64,000 bases of DNA from Blastocatellia bacterium (lineage in GTDB: Bacteria; Acidobacteriota; Blastocatellia; Chloracidobacteriales; JADJPF01): contig JADJPF010000006.1 in assembly GCA_016713405.1 (NCBI GenBank), forward strand, positions 62,001 to 126,000, written 5' to 3'. Each line of letters starts with the position of its first letter. Position 1 is the first letter of the stretch. Below, piece by piece: positions 1-8,253 of this stretch. Both the position numbers and the translations under genes were made by a program. Under the pieces are notes generated by a model. It had not been told where the DNA came from. It did not search any database and saw only the letters and a program-made list of their open reading frames with translations.

Positions 1-240
1 AAAAACCTTGAAATAAATGAACGTTTCCAAGTGCAATTTCGCGCTGAGGCTTTTAATTTATTTAATCGTGCTAATTTTGACTTACCAAGTAATGCTGAAG
101 ATGGTCAAGAGGTTTTTCGCTATATTGCTCCATCGGGTAACAGACCAGCAAGCTTTCAAGCTTCAAATAGTATTGGAAAAATATTTGGGACAATTGGAGA
201 ATCACGGGAATTTCAATTTGGATTAAAATTTACTTTTTAA
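1..240 (+). CDS. C-terminal end of an Oar-like TonB-dependent outer-membrane receptor (partial)
   Basis: The frame is open from base 1 to the stop at 238-240, so these are the last 79 residues of a protein that begins outside the window. The motif RAEAFNLFNRANFDLP and the final strand ending in ...KFTF (aromatic last residue, as in outer-membrane beta-barrels) are typical of the large paralogous receptor family of Acidobacteriota, which has a carboxypeptidase-regulatory-like domain in front of a TonB barrel. Substrate unknown; by family it takes up large ligands across the outer membrane. An ATG at 31 is internal and not a start. This fragment is the best single clue to the phylum. Downstream lies a palindromic element rather than a simple terminator. 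Confidence 0.85.
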   Translation, partial: KNLEINERFQVQFRAEAFNLFNRANFDLPSNAEDGQEVFRYIAPSGNRPASFQASNSIGKIFGTIGESREFQFGLKFTF

Positions 241-248
241 TACATAAA

Positions 249-598
249 TTAATATAGCCTAGGGTGTGTGGCCCCATAAGCGCGAGCTTAAGAAATAAGT
301 TATTTATAATTAATAAATAGCTCAAGTCTTAGCTCCGAAGGAGTGTAAGATACATTTCCTAAGGTTTCAACCCTAGGAAATTATAGTTAAGGCTTCTTAA
401 GCCCTGAAAGGGCGTAAGAGTCTTTAAGAAAAGGCTCTTACGCCCCGTTGGGGCTTTATATGATATATTACTTAAACCCAGAGCTTACGCTCTGGGCTAC
501 ATATCTTTCGCCCCGTTGGGGCTTAAGATTTAACACCTTACTTTTCTATTAGTTGTTCCTAAGTTCGTGCTTATGGGGCTGAAACCCTAGGCTATTAA
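249..598. repeat. Composite palindromic element with ~40-bp inverted ends and internal REP-like hairpins
   Basis: The outer arms, 254-292 and 558-596, are inverted copies: 12 identical bases (ATAGCCTAGGGT), a 4-5 base variable stretch, 11 identical bases (GCCCCATAAGC), then 11 bases with three mismatches. Inside are at least five hairpins: 354-381 (ATTTCCTA/TAGGAAAT), 401-413 (GCCCTGAAAGGGC), 442-454 and 510-522 (both GCCCCGTTGGGGC), and 477-496 (CCCAGAG..CTCTGGG). The first and second GCCC units are also in inverted orientation, joined by CGTAAGAG/CTCTTACG. No ORF of note. It resembles clustered REP/RAYT-type palindromes or a MITE rather than a gene. It fills the 380-bp gap between the receptor tail and the aldehyde dehydrogenase. 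Confidence 0.8.
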
Positions 599-619
599 AA
601 AGCTAAATTCTTTAATTAA

Positions 620-2059
620 TTAAAGTTGTAAGGATTTAACTTCTAAATATTCCTCAAAACCAAATTTTCCTAATTCCCTACCATTACCAGATTGTTTATA
701 ACCACCAAATGGAGCTTGGGGATTAAAATCACCACCATTAATGTCTACCTGGCCGGTACGCATACGGCGAGCAACCGCTTTAGCTCGCTCTACATTTTGT
801 GACCAAACTGCTCCGCCTAAACCATAAATGGTATCATTGGCAATTCTAACTGCATCATTTTCATCTTCATAAGGAATAATTGATAGAACTGGGCCAAAGA
901 TTTCTTCTTGAGCAATAGTCATTTTGTTGTCTACATTAGCAAAAACTGTTGGACGGATAAAGTAGCCTTTTTCTAAGCCTTCAGGTTGCTCTGCTCCACC
1001 AGCAACAAGGGTTGCACCTTCTTCAATACCTTTTTTGATATAACTGCGAACACGCTCTTGTTGTGTTTTAGAAACTAGTGGCCCTAGCTCTGCTTGACCT
1101 AATGGATCACCAACAATAAATTTTTCGGCTGTCTTTTTAGCAATTGCTACTGCTTCATCATGACGGGATTTTGGAACAAGCATTCTTGTCCAAGCTGAAC
1201 AGGTTTGACCAGAATTAAAATAGCAATTATTTACACCTGTACGAACGGCTTTTTCAAATTTAGCATCATCCAAAATAACATTTGCAGACTTACCGCCTAA
1301 TTCTAGGGCAACACGTTTAACTGTTTGTGCAGCAACTTGGCTAACACGTTTTCCAGCACCTGTTGAACCTGTAAAGGAAACCATATCTACATCGGGGTGT
1401 GCTGCAATTGCTTCACCAACTACCGGGCCTAGTCCACAAACTAAGTTAAATACGCCAGCAGGCAACCCAACTTCATCAAAAACTTCTGCCATTATAAAAG
1501 CTGTTATTGGAGCAACTTCACTAGGTTTAAGAACTACAGTACAACCAGCGGCTAAAGCAGGCGCAACTTTTGCAACTACTTGATGTAAAGGATAATTCCA
1601 AGGAGTAATACAACCTACTACGCCAACAGGCTCACGAACTACTAAAGAATTGCCAACCTCTTCTTCAAACTGATATTCACTTAGTAAATCAGCATAATAT
1701 CCCATATTCATTATTGGCATTCCTACTTGAACCATTGAGGAAAGCTGCAAGGGCATTCCTACTTCTTTAGAAATAATTTCTGCCATTTCATCAGCTTTAC
1801 TACTTAATTTTTCTACTGCTGCTCTTAAGTAATTCGCTCTTTCTTCTTTTGGGGTATTTGCCCAAAGGTCAAAAGCAGCTTTAGCTGCTGCTACAGCCGC
1901 TTGAACATCTTCAACCGTCCCATTAGGAACTTGTGCAATTACTTCCTCAGTAGCAGAATTAGTAACATCCAAAAAGTCTGTTCCTTTAGATGCTACCCAT
2001 TTACCGTTAATATAAACTTTGTCATAAAGCTTGGCACTTAGTTTTCTTGAAGCTTCCAT
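620..2059 (-). CDS. NAD(P)-dependent aldehyde dehydrogenase family protein
   Basis: A 479-residue member of the aldehyde dehydrogenase superfamily, which oxidises an aldehyde to the acid with NAD(P)+. All key elements are visible: PWNY near 153-156 (Asn155 of the oxyanion hole), the cofactor loop FTGSTGAG near 229-236, the general base Glu253 in LELGGK, and the catalytic Cys287 in NSGQTCSAW. The C-terminus FGGYKQSGNGRELG is canonical. I chose ATG at 2059 because GGAGG lies 5 bases upstream; a TTG 12 bases earlier overlaps that site. It is monocistronic: repeat DNA lies downstream and a 626-bp gap upstream. Family members closest in style act on medium-chain or amino-aldehydes, but the substrate cannot be read from the sequence. 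Confidence 0.93.
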   Translation of the reverse strand: MEASRKLSAKLYDKVYINGKWVASKGTDFLDVTNSATEEVIAQVPNGTVEDVQAAVAAAKAAFDLWANTPKEERANYLRAAVEKLSSKADEMAEIISKEVGMPLQLSSMVQVGMPIMNMGYYADLLSEYQFEEEVGNSLVVREPVGVVGCITPWNYPLHQVVAKVAPALAAGCTVVLKPSEVAPITAFIMAEVFDEVGLPAGVFNLVCGLGPVVGEAIAAHPDVDMVSFTGSTGAGKRVSQVAAQTVKRVALELGGKSANVILDDAKFEKAVRTGVNNCYFNSGQTCSAWTRMLVPKSRHDEAVAIAKKTAEKFIVGDPLGQAELGPLVSKTQQERVRSYIKKGIEEGATLVAGGAEQPEGLEKGYFIRPTVFANVDNKMTIAQEEIFGPVLSIIPYEDENDAVRIANDTIYGLGGAVWSQNVERAKAVARRMRTGQVDINGGDFNPQAPFGGYKQSGNGRELGKFGFEEYLEVKSLQL

Positions 2060-2685
2060 TACATCCTCCAACTAATAAAAATTAATAATGTTAAGTAAAT
2101 TAATACAGATATTAAGATTTGTAGTATCCTGCTTATACAACTGCACTGTCAATCTTTCTACTACAATATATTGGATAATAGAAAATTTCTTTTCTGTGAA
2201 AAATAGTAGCTTGAAATTTAAGTTTTAGGTTGCAAAATGAGAGCTATTTTAAGAAACAACTTTATGTAAAAACTACCTTAGTAAACAATTATTATATCCT
2301 ACAAAACTAATAATAAAATAATAGAAAATTAATAGAAAATTAACGAAAATACTACTTATTACCTATAGCTAATGGTTAATACTTCATAGTATACTGCCGC
2401 AGAAGTCGTTATTTTACAGCTTTTAGCATTATTACTATCAAAAAATACTAATCAAAAAATACTACGTCATATTTTGATATAAAAATGCATTATAAATGTA
2501 TAATTTGCAAAACATTTTATAAGGCATTAACTGAAGAATTGTTGTTAATTTTGTTAATTTTATTCTAAATACTCTAACTAATTTTTAACTCGTTATTTTA
2601 CTTACTGTTACATAAGCATTTTAATCATTTGCTATTGACTATGCCTAATAAAAATTAACTAGTATATCTGTGGGAGATAGTTCTT
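2060..2685. other. 626-bp A+T-rich divergent intergenic region
   Basis: This separates the minus-strand aldehyde dehydrogenase from the plus-strand TonB receptor and must hold both promoters. I see no ORF with coding character, no RNA gene and no strong hairpin. A TTGACT at 2635-2640 lacks a well-spaced -10 hexamer. Short A/T-rich near-repeats (TAATAGAAAATTAATAGAAAATTAA around 2320-2343) look compositional. Confidence 0.5.
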
Positions 2686-5466
2686 ATGATAAAAAAACTA
2701 AAAAGTTGTCTCTTGCTTACTACCATTATTTGCTGTATTTGTGTATCACAAGTTTTTTCTTTAGTGGTTCAAGACACAAATATAAGTGGAGTTGTAAGAA
2801 ACCAACAAAATGCTGCTGTTGGCAATGCAACAGTTTCCGTTTTTGATGACCAACAAAACTTAATTATAAAAACTGTAACTAATGAACAAGGGTATTTTCA
2901 AGTAGATAATCTAAAGTTAGGAAATTATAAACTTGTGATTCAACACCCTAGCTATTCAACTTATAGTGATGGTTTAGCGTTTTCAGAGGAGAAAAAAGAC
3001 AATTTAGAGATTGTTTTAACTTCTAGTGAACTTTCCGAGGGAGTTTCTATTACAGCAGTTCTTGACTCTAATCAAGAAGCCTTTGATGCCTCACAGCAAA
3101 CTGAAATAGCTTCTAAAGGTGAATTAAAAACTAGACCTGGGGTACTACTTCAACAACTATTACAAGAAGAAGTAGGTATTAAATCAGTTCAAGGTGGTAG
3201 TTTTTATGGGCAAGTTGTAGTAAGAGGTCTTACAGGTCAACGAGTAGCAACATTAGTTGATAATATTCGCTTTAATACTGGTACTTTTACAACTGCCCTT
3301 GAGTCAACTATTGGATTAATAGATACTAATACCATTCGTCAAGTAGAATTTGTATATGGCCCAGGTTCAGCCCTTTATGGTAGTGATGCTTTAGGTGGAA
3401 GTATTAATGTTGTTAGTGATAATCCAATTTTTTATAAAAATGGTTGGGAGTTTCATGGAAATATAAACTCTTTCTTTAGTAGTGCTAATGCTGCATCAGG
3501 AGGAAACTTAAAATTAACTATTGGTAATAGTAAATTAAGTTTATTATTTAGTGGTTTTGGGCAAAGAATAAATGATCTTCGAGCAGGAAAAGGTATTGAC
3601 TCACATTCAATAGCTACACGTCTTTTTGGACTTTCCTCAGATATACTTAAAACCAATAGATTACAAGATACCGGCTATTTAAACGCTGGAGGCACTACAA
3701 AAGCTGTTTATAAAATAGACGATGACCAACAATTATCATTTTTCTATCAACATACAACCCAACGAAACACACGTGTTTATTTTTTAACTAATGGCGGCTC
3801 AGGTCTTTTTGAAACTGATTTTAGTCCACAAACTCTTGATTTCTTTTACACTAGATATAAAAGAAATCAAACAGGATTTTTAGATTCTCTTACAGGTACT
3901 TTTTCACTTAACCGCCAAAGACAACAATTTGGCGTGCAAGGTGTTATCTCAGCACCAAAGCTTGAAGAATTTAGATTGTCCAGAGTATTAGGCTATAGTT
4001 TACAAGCTACTACTCATATTGGTAGCTATCAATTTATAACTTTTGGTGGTGAAATTTATAATGAAACTATAGGAAATAGACGTTTCATTGTTAATCCAGT
4101 AACTGACGTAAAAACACGTATTAATGGTACTGTACCAAATGATACTAAATTTTCTAATTATGGAGCATATCTTCAAGATACTGTTGAGCTAATACCAAAT
4201 AGACTACGTCTTAATGGTGGTGTACGTTATAGCGCATTTTTCTATAAAACAGATAGTGATAAGAATGTCTTGGACGCATCTGGTAGACCTGCTGTACCAA
4301 ATCTTTCTATCCGTAATGATGATGTCACTTTTAACTTAGAAGGCATAGTTTTCATTAACCAAAAACTAGATTTAATAGGTAATGTTACTAGTGGTTTTCG
4401 CTCACCTAATATTATAGATTTAGGTTCAGTTGGGGGTTTACCATCTGGTTTTGAAGTCCTTATAACTGAAGCACAAGCACTAGGCGGTTTTGTTGGCAAT
4501 ACAACTGATGCAACGGCTGTTTCTACAGGTAAGAAAGTAGTTCCTCTTACACCAGAAAACTTATTAAATTATGAGTTAGGAGCAAAATACCAAGATAAGT
4601 ATCTTAGATTTAGTGCTACAGTATTTACAGGAGTTGTTAAGGATTTTATTAACCAAAGAACTTTAATTTTGCCTCAAGGAGCAGTTGGAAAAACTATTGG
4701 AGGCTTACCAATTATTGCACAAGATCCTATTACAGGATCCGTTATCACTCCAGCCAGCCTACGACCAGTTATAGTTAAAGCTAATAGTGCAGATATTCGT
4801 CTTTCTGGTGTTGAATTAACTAGCCAAATTAATTTTTCTAGATCTTTAAGTCTATCTGGTAATTTCTCTTATATAAGAGGTACAGACAAAAACCCTGTCC
4901 CATTACGTCAAATTACCCCATCTGACATGGTAGTTAAAAAATCAGCAGATATTCCTGAAATTGAAGGCGGTCTGCCTCCAGCAACTGGTTTTATTAGTTT
5001 ACGTTACCAATCCTTGAAAAAACATTTCTGGGTAGAAGCTTATTCTAATATGGCTTCATTTCAAGATCGCCTTTCTACACAAGATTTAACAGATATTCGT
5101 ATAGGTGCTACTCGTGGGCCTGGTGATATTGCTTTCTTCTTTTCTAATAGAGCGCGAATTTTAGGGCTTATAGGAAATGGCCCAGATGGTCGGGCAGGAA
5201 CACCCGATGATGTTTTGTTAGCAACAGGTGAAACATTGCCACAAATTCAAGATAGAGTTTTAGGTCGTGGTGTAATTAGATCATCCTTTTTTACCTCTAC
5301 TCCGGGCTATGCAACCCTTAATTTAAGAGGCGGTTTTGATCTTAATGAAAATAGCAATGTAACAATAATTCTAGAAAATATCTTGGATAAAAATTATAGA
5401 ATACACGGGTCTGGGCTAGATGCTCCTGGTATAAACTTAGTTGTTCGTTATACTTGGCGATTTTAG
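2686..5466 (+). CDS. TonB-dependent outer-membrane receptor with N-terminal carboxypeptidase-regulatory-like domain
   Basis: A 926-residue outer-membrane receptor that imports a ligand using TonB-transmitted energy. Order of parts: signal peptide (about 1-26, hydrophobic core then S-L/V-V-Q); a carboxypeptidase-D-regulatory-like beta-sandwich (about 30-112, ISGVVRNQQNAAVGNATV); a plug domain (about 130-245, with VVVRGLTGQRVATLVDNIR and YGPGSALYGSDALGGSINV); then a 22-strand-type barrel ending in Phe926. The ATG has GGGAG ten bases upstream. The plug and barrel pattern resembles siderophore/cobalamin-type receptors more than the Oar paralogue at the left edge. A TonB C-terminal-domain protein follows after 76 bases and a chemoreceptor after that, suggesting one transcription unit. 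The ligand is unknown. Confidence 0.92.
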   Translation: MIKKLKSCLLLTTIICCICVSQVFSLVVQDTNISGVVRNQQNAAVGNATVSVFDDQQNLIIKTVTNEQGYFQVDNLKLGNYKLVIQHPSYSTYSDGLAFSEEKKDNLEIVLTSSELSEGVSITAVLDSNQEAFDASQQTEIASKGELKTRPGVLLQQLLQEEVGIKSVQGGSFYGQVVVRGLTGQRVATLVDNIRFNTGTFTTALESTIGLIDTNTIRQVEFVYGPGSALYGSDALGGSINVVSDNPIFYKNGWEFHGNINSFFSSANAASGGNLKLTIGNSKLSLLFSGFGQRINDLRAGKGIDSHSIATRLFGLSSDILKTNRLQDTGYLNAGGTTKAVYKIDDDQQLSFFYQHTTQRNTRVYFLTNGGSGLFETDFSPQTLDFFYTRYKRNQTGFLDSLTGTFSLNRQRQQFGVQGVISAPKLEEFRLSRVLGYSLQATTHIGSYQFITFGGEIYNETIGNRRFIVNPVTDVKTRINGTVPNDTKFSNYGAYLQDTVELIPNRLRLNGGVRYSAFFYKTDSDKNVLDASGRPAVPNLSIRNDDVTFNLEGIVFINQKLDLIGNVTSGFRSPNIIDLGSVGGLPSGFEVLITEAQALGGFVGNTTDATAVSTGKKVVPLTPENLLNYELGAKYQDKYLRFSATVFTGVVKDFINQRTLILPQGAVGKTIGGLPIIAQDPITGSVITPASLRPVIVKANSADIRLSGVELTSQINFSRSLSLSGNFSYIRGTDKNPVPLRQITPSDMVVKKSADIPEIEGGLPPATGFISLRYQSLKKHFWVEAYSNMASFQDRLSTQDLTDIRIGATRGPGDIAFFFSNRARILGLIGNGPDGRAGTPDDVLLATGETLPQIQDRVLGRGVIRSSFFTSTPGYATLNLRGGFDLNENSNVTIILENILDKNYRIHGSGLDAPGINLVVRYTWRF

Positions 5467-5542
5467 TTATTTAGAATAATGTTAAATAACTTAACTGATT
5501 AACCTATAATTTTGAGAATAGAAAGAATTTGGAGAAAATAAA

Positions 5543-5884
5543 ATGAGAAAAGCTTTTGTAGCAGTTTTATTAACTGCACTACTAGCAATCAACATTGTTG
5601 TAGTAAAAGCATTTGAGCTTGGGCCTAATTTAGAAGCTAAAGCTGTGAAAAAAATACCTCCTCTTTATCCACCATTAGCTAAACGTAAAAGGGTTGAAGG
5701 TAAAGTAACAATACGCTTGGAAATTGGCTCAGAAGGAACTGTTTCAAATGCAGAATTTGTAGAAGGAAATTCCCTATTTAAGCCTTCTTCTTTAGATGCA
5801 GCTAAACAATGGACATTTGCTAAATCTATGGCAGGAACTACAGGTCATATTGTTTTTAAGTTTCAACTAGAAGAAAAAGAATGA
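5543..5884 (+). CDS. Short TonB C-terminal-domain protein (energy transducer-like)
   Basis: 113 residues: a hydrophobic N-terminal segment (about 4-24) that is a signal peptide or anchor, then a TonB C-terminal fold. The signature KKIPPLYPPLAKRKRVEGKVTIRLEIGSEGTV is split here as PPLYPPLAKRKRVEGKV followed by a Gly-rich strand, and AAKQWTFAKS precedes the last strand. Canonical TonB has a long Pro/Lys-rich periplasmic spacer; it is missing, so the domain sits almost directly at the membrane. By family it would contact the TonB box of a receptor, and the receptor is the gene just upstream. Whether it can energise transport without a spacer is unclear; it may be a soluble periplasmic accessory. 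GGAG precedes the ATG by 7 bases. Confidence 0.82.
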   Translation: MRKAFVAVLLTALLAINIVVVKAFELGPNLEAKAVKKIPPLYPPLAKRKRVEGKVTIRLEIGSEGTVSNAEFVEGNSLFKPSSLDAAKQWTFAKSMAGTTGHIVFKFQLEEKE

Positions 5885-5897
5885 TTTTAAAGGTTCT

Positions 5898-6221
5898 GTG
5901 AAAACTATGGAAATTATGAAAATGTGGGCTAACTTATCACTAAAATACAAAACCATCTTCTCCAGCACAATTTTAGTAGTTTTGTTAATAACAATTGGTA
6001 TTATTACTTCTTATGGAATAGATTATGTACAAACAGGTTATGAACAAGCCATAAGTAAAGAATATAAACAAGCAGTTACTATCCTACAACTTCAACTAGC
6101 AACAACTAGACAACAATATGCCATTGTTAAATCTATAACATTTGGAACAAAAGTTGATAATGAAGAATATGCTCTTTCAGGTAATGAGATTAAAGAAAAG
6201 CTACTTACTTTAGAAAATTAA
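5898..6221 (+). CDS. Methyl-accepting chemotaxis protein, N-terminal piece (frameshifted)
   Basis: First 107 residues of a chemoreceptor: short cytoplasmic start, transmembrane helix (about 19-41) and the beginning of a periplasmic four-helix sensor domain. It starts at GTG with AAAGG five bases upstream, 13 bases after the TonB-C gene, so it is probably cotranscribed. The frame stops at 6219-6221. Adding one T after GAAAAT would continue as ENLRGLDSNIQ into the next open frame, so the break is a single-base indel. The reconstructed receptor is about 650 residues. Chemoreceptor signalling needs both parts, so if the indel is real this is a pseudogene. Confidence 0.78.
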   Translation: MKTMEIMKMWANLSLKYKTIFSSTILVVLLITIGIITSYGIDYVQTGYEQAISKEYKQAVTILQLQLATTRQQYAIVKSITFGTKVDNEEYALSGNEIKEKLLTLEN

Positions 6222-6226
6222 GAGGT

Positions 6227-7855
6227 TTGGATAGCAATATCCAAACCATTAAAGAAAATTCTGATAAATTTCAAACAACCGCCTTATTAGCTAGCAAAGC
6301 TTTAGATGAAAATAAAGCAGAAGAAGCTCTTGATATTTTAGGAGGACAATTAAATGATATAAGTGTCTCACAAACAACATTGCTTACTAGTTTATCAACT
6401 CAAGCAATAAAAAATTCTGAAACTAGTATTGAACAGGTAAAATTAAGTGCTAGTAAAACCTCAAGCTTAATTTACTTACTTTTACTTTTTGCCATACTAT
6501 CTACAATAATTATGGCTATGCTTGCAGTTTATACTTTTGTACAACCTCTTAAGCAAATAGCTAATATAACTGATTCTCTTACAGCCGGAGATTTAAATAT
6601 TGATCTAAAAAGCAAAGAAGGATATACAGAAATAGCTTTATTACTTAATTCTGTCCATCGATTAGTTGAGCAACTACGTAAATTCTCCTCTTCCATAGAA
6701 CAAATAGCAAAAGGAAACCTAAATGTTAAAATCGAACCTCGTAGTAATAGAGATACTTTTGGATTAGCATTAAATAATATGGTAAATTCGCTATATTCTA
6801 TTGTTTCTAGCGTTCGTAGCAGTGCAGAAGAAGTAAAAACTATTAATCTTTCAACGGATCTTATAGGTTCAGGTCAGCAGCTTGAAAAAGATAGTGAAAA
6901 TGTAGCTAAGTCAGCAGAAAATATGGCTTCAGTCCTTGAAGAACTTTCAACAAATATTCAAGCAATTGCTGAAAATGTAGAAACTCAATCCTCTAGCGTT
7001 ACTCAAACTGATAGAGCAATTAAAGGTATGGTTGAAAGACTAAAAAATATTGCTAATGATACTCAAGATCTTACAAATTCTGTTAATAAAGCTCATAATG
7101 CAGTAAATGAAGGTCGTAATTTTGTACATCAAGCTTCAAAAGGGATGAATGAAATTAATAGTTCCATAAATACAACTTCTAAAACTATTCAAGAACTTAG
7201 TGCTAATGTAACAACAATAGGTAAAATTACAGAAGTTATTAATAATATTTCAGATCAAACAAACCTTTTAGCCTTAAATGCTTCTATAGAAGCAGCGCGT
7301 GCTGGTTCACATGGTTTAGGTTTTGGTGTTGTTGCTCAAGAAGTTCGTAAACTGTCAGAAAGAACGGCTCAATCTGCTGAAGAAATAGCACAACTAATCA
7401 ATAGCGTCCAAAAAAGCGTCCAACAAGTTGAAAAACAAATGGGTAAAACTGTCCAATTAGTAGAGGAAGGACTAGATCAATCTTCAAAAGTAGTCAATTC
7501 CCTCTCTCAAATTGAAACTGTTGTAAATACTGTATCTAAAACTTCAGTAAATATAGATAATATTACTAAGGAACAATTAGTAGGTGCTGAAGAAGTTTCT
7601 AATGCTATCCAAAACTTAACTCTAGTCACCTATGAAATTCAAGCCGCTAGCCAAGAACAAGCTGTTTCAACAGGGGAAATAGTTAAATCTGTAGTGCAAT
7701 TACGTGACACAATTGAGAGAAATAACAAATTATCTCAACATTTATCTTCAGCAGGTGATTCTGTTCTTTCACAGCTAAATCAATTAGAAGAAGCGGTTAA
7801 GGTTTTTCGTTTACCTGATAATAAAAAAGATTTTGTATCACTTCAAACTATATAA
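6227..7855 (+). CDS. Methyl-accepting chemotaxis protein, main piece (second TM, HAMP, signalling domain)
   Basis: 542 residues continuing the preceding frame: rest of the sensor helices (1-80), second transmembrane helix (about 81-105), HAMP domain(s) starting VQPLKQIANITDSLTAG (about 106-175), and a long signalling coiled coil. The hairpin tip DQTNLLALNASIEAARAG and VVAQEVRKLSERT is the canonical CheA/CheW-binding region. No C-terminal NWETF-like pentapeptide for CheR is seen. The frame-initial TTG is only the first start-like codon after the break, not a real start. Being behind a TonB receptor gene suggests, but does not show, taxis or type IV pilus signalling tied to that nutrient. No che genes are in the window. 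Confidence 0.9.
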   Translation: MDSNIQTIKENSDKFQTTALLASKALDENKAEEALDILGGQLNDISVSQTTLLTSLSTQAIKNSETSIEQVKLSASKTSSLIYLLLLFAILSTIIMAMLAVYTFVQPLKQIANITDSLTAGDLNIDLKSKEGYTEIALLLNSVHRLVEQLRKFSSSIEQIAKGNLNVKIEPRSNRDTFGLALNNMVNSLYSIVSSVRSSAEEVKTINLSTDLIGSGQQLEKDSENVAKSAENMASVLEELSTNIQAIAENVETQSSSVTQTDRAIKGMVERLKNIANDTQDLTNSVNKAHNAVNEGRNFVHQASKGMNEINSSINTTSKTIQELSANVTTIGKITEVINNISDQTNLLALNASIEAARAGSHGLGFGVVAQEVRKLSERTAQSAEEIAQLINSVQKSVQQVEKQMGKTVQLVEEGLDQSSKVVNSLSQIETVVNTVSKTSVNIDNITKEQLVGAEEVSNAIQNLTLVTYEIQAASQEQAVSTGEIVKSVVQLRDTIERNNKLSQHLSSAGDSVLSQLNQLEEAVKVFRLPDNKKDFVSLQTI

Positions 7856-7860
7856 TACTT

Positions 7861-8253
7861 TTACCAATTAACTAACTTTTCTTTTGTGCAATAGTCAATT
7901 TTTAGTTCTGCTGGTTGTGAAGTGAGCTTTTCTTGAGTAAAGTTATTAATAAAATTGTTGGTAATTTTTTCTAGTATGGCTAAATCCTTTTCTTCTAGTA
8001 AATTAACAGCAATCACTATTTGACAAGTGGTTTGCTGTTTTTTTATTTGGGTATAAGGTCTTAGGTCTATATTAAGTTCTTGTTCTAAATTAAGTATCAA
8101 ACCAAAAATATTACCTTCCAACCAACCAGCACAAAGCTCTAAATCATTGCTGTTTTTAGCTTTCATAGTTAGTAAAAGAATTTTTTCAAAATCTTTTTGT
8201 ATATCAACTTTAGCAAGTAAGTTTTCCCAAGTTAAATTGCCAAGTTTAATTTT
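7861..8253 (-). CDS. C-terminal RNA-binding domain of the poly(A) polymerase fusion (frameshifted tail)
   Basis: A minus-strand frame, open from 8253 to 7861, that is best read as the displaced tail of the gene ending at 8232. The first ATG is at 8166, but similarity to the family begins before it: WENLLAKVDIQKDFEKI, then AGWLEGNIFGLILNLEQEL, matches the eukaryotic poly(A) polymerase RNA-binding domain pattern W..LF....FF.KY, followed by W.G.VESKIR.LV..LE. A missing base near 8240 (for example GG to GGG, giving KLNLGNLTWENLL) would fuse the two frames. Taken alone it would be a 101-residue orphan with no recognisable fold. It ends 5 bases from the convergent chemoreceptor stop. No terminator is visible between them. 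Confidence 0.75.
   Translation of the reverse strand, partial: KIKLGNLTWENLLAKVDIQKDFEKILLLTMKAKNSNDLELCAGWLEGNIFGLILNLEQELNIDLRPYTQIKKQQTTCQIVIAVNLLEEKDLAILEKITNNFINNFTQEKLTSQPAELKIDYCTKEKLVNW

Noticed and set aside
2635..2669. TTGACT as a promoter for the TonB receptor
   Set aside because: No hexamer resembling TATAAT lies 16-18 bases downstream.
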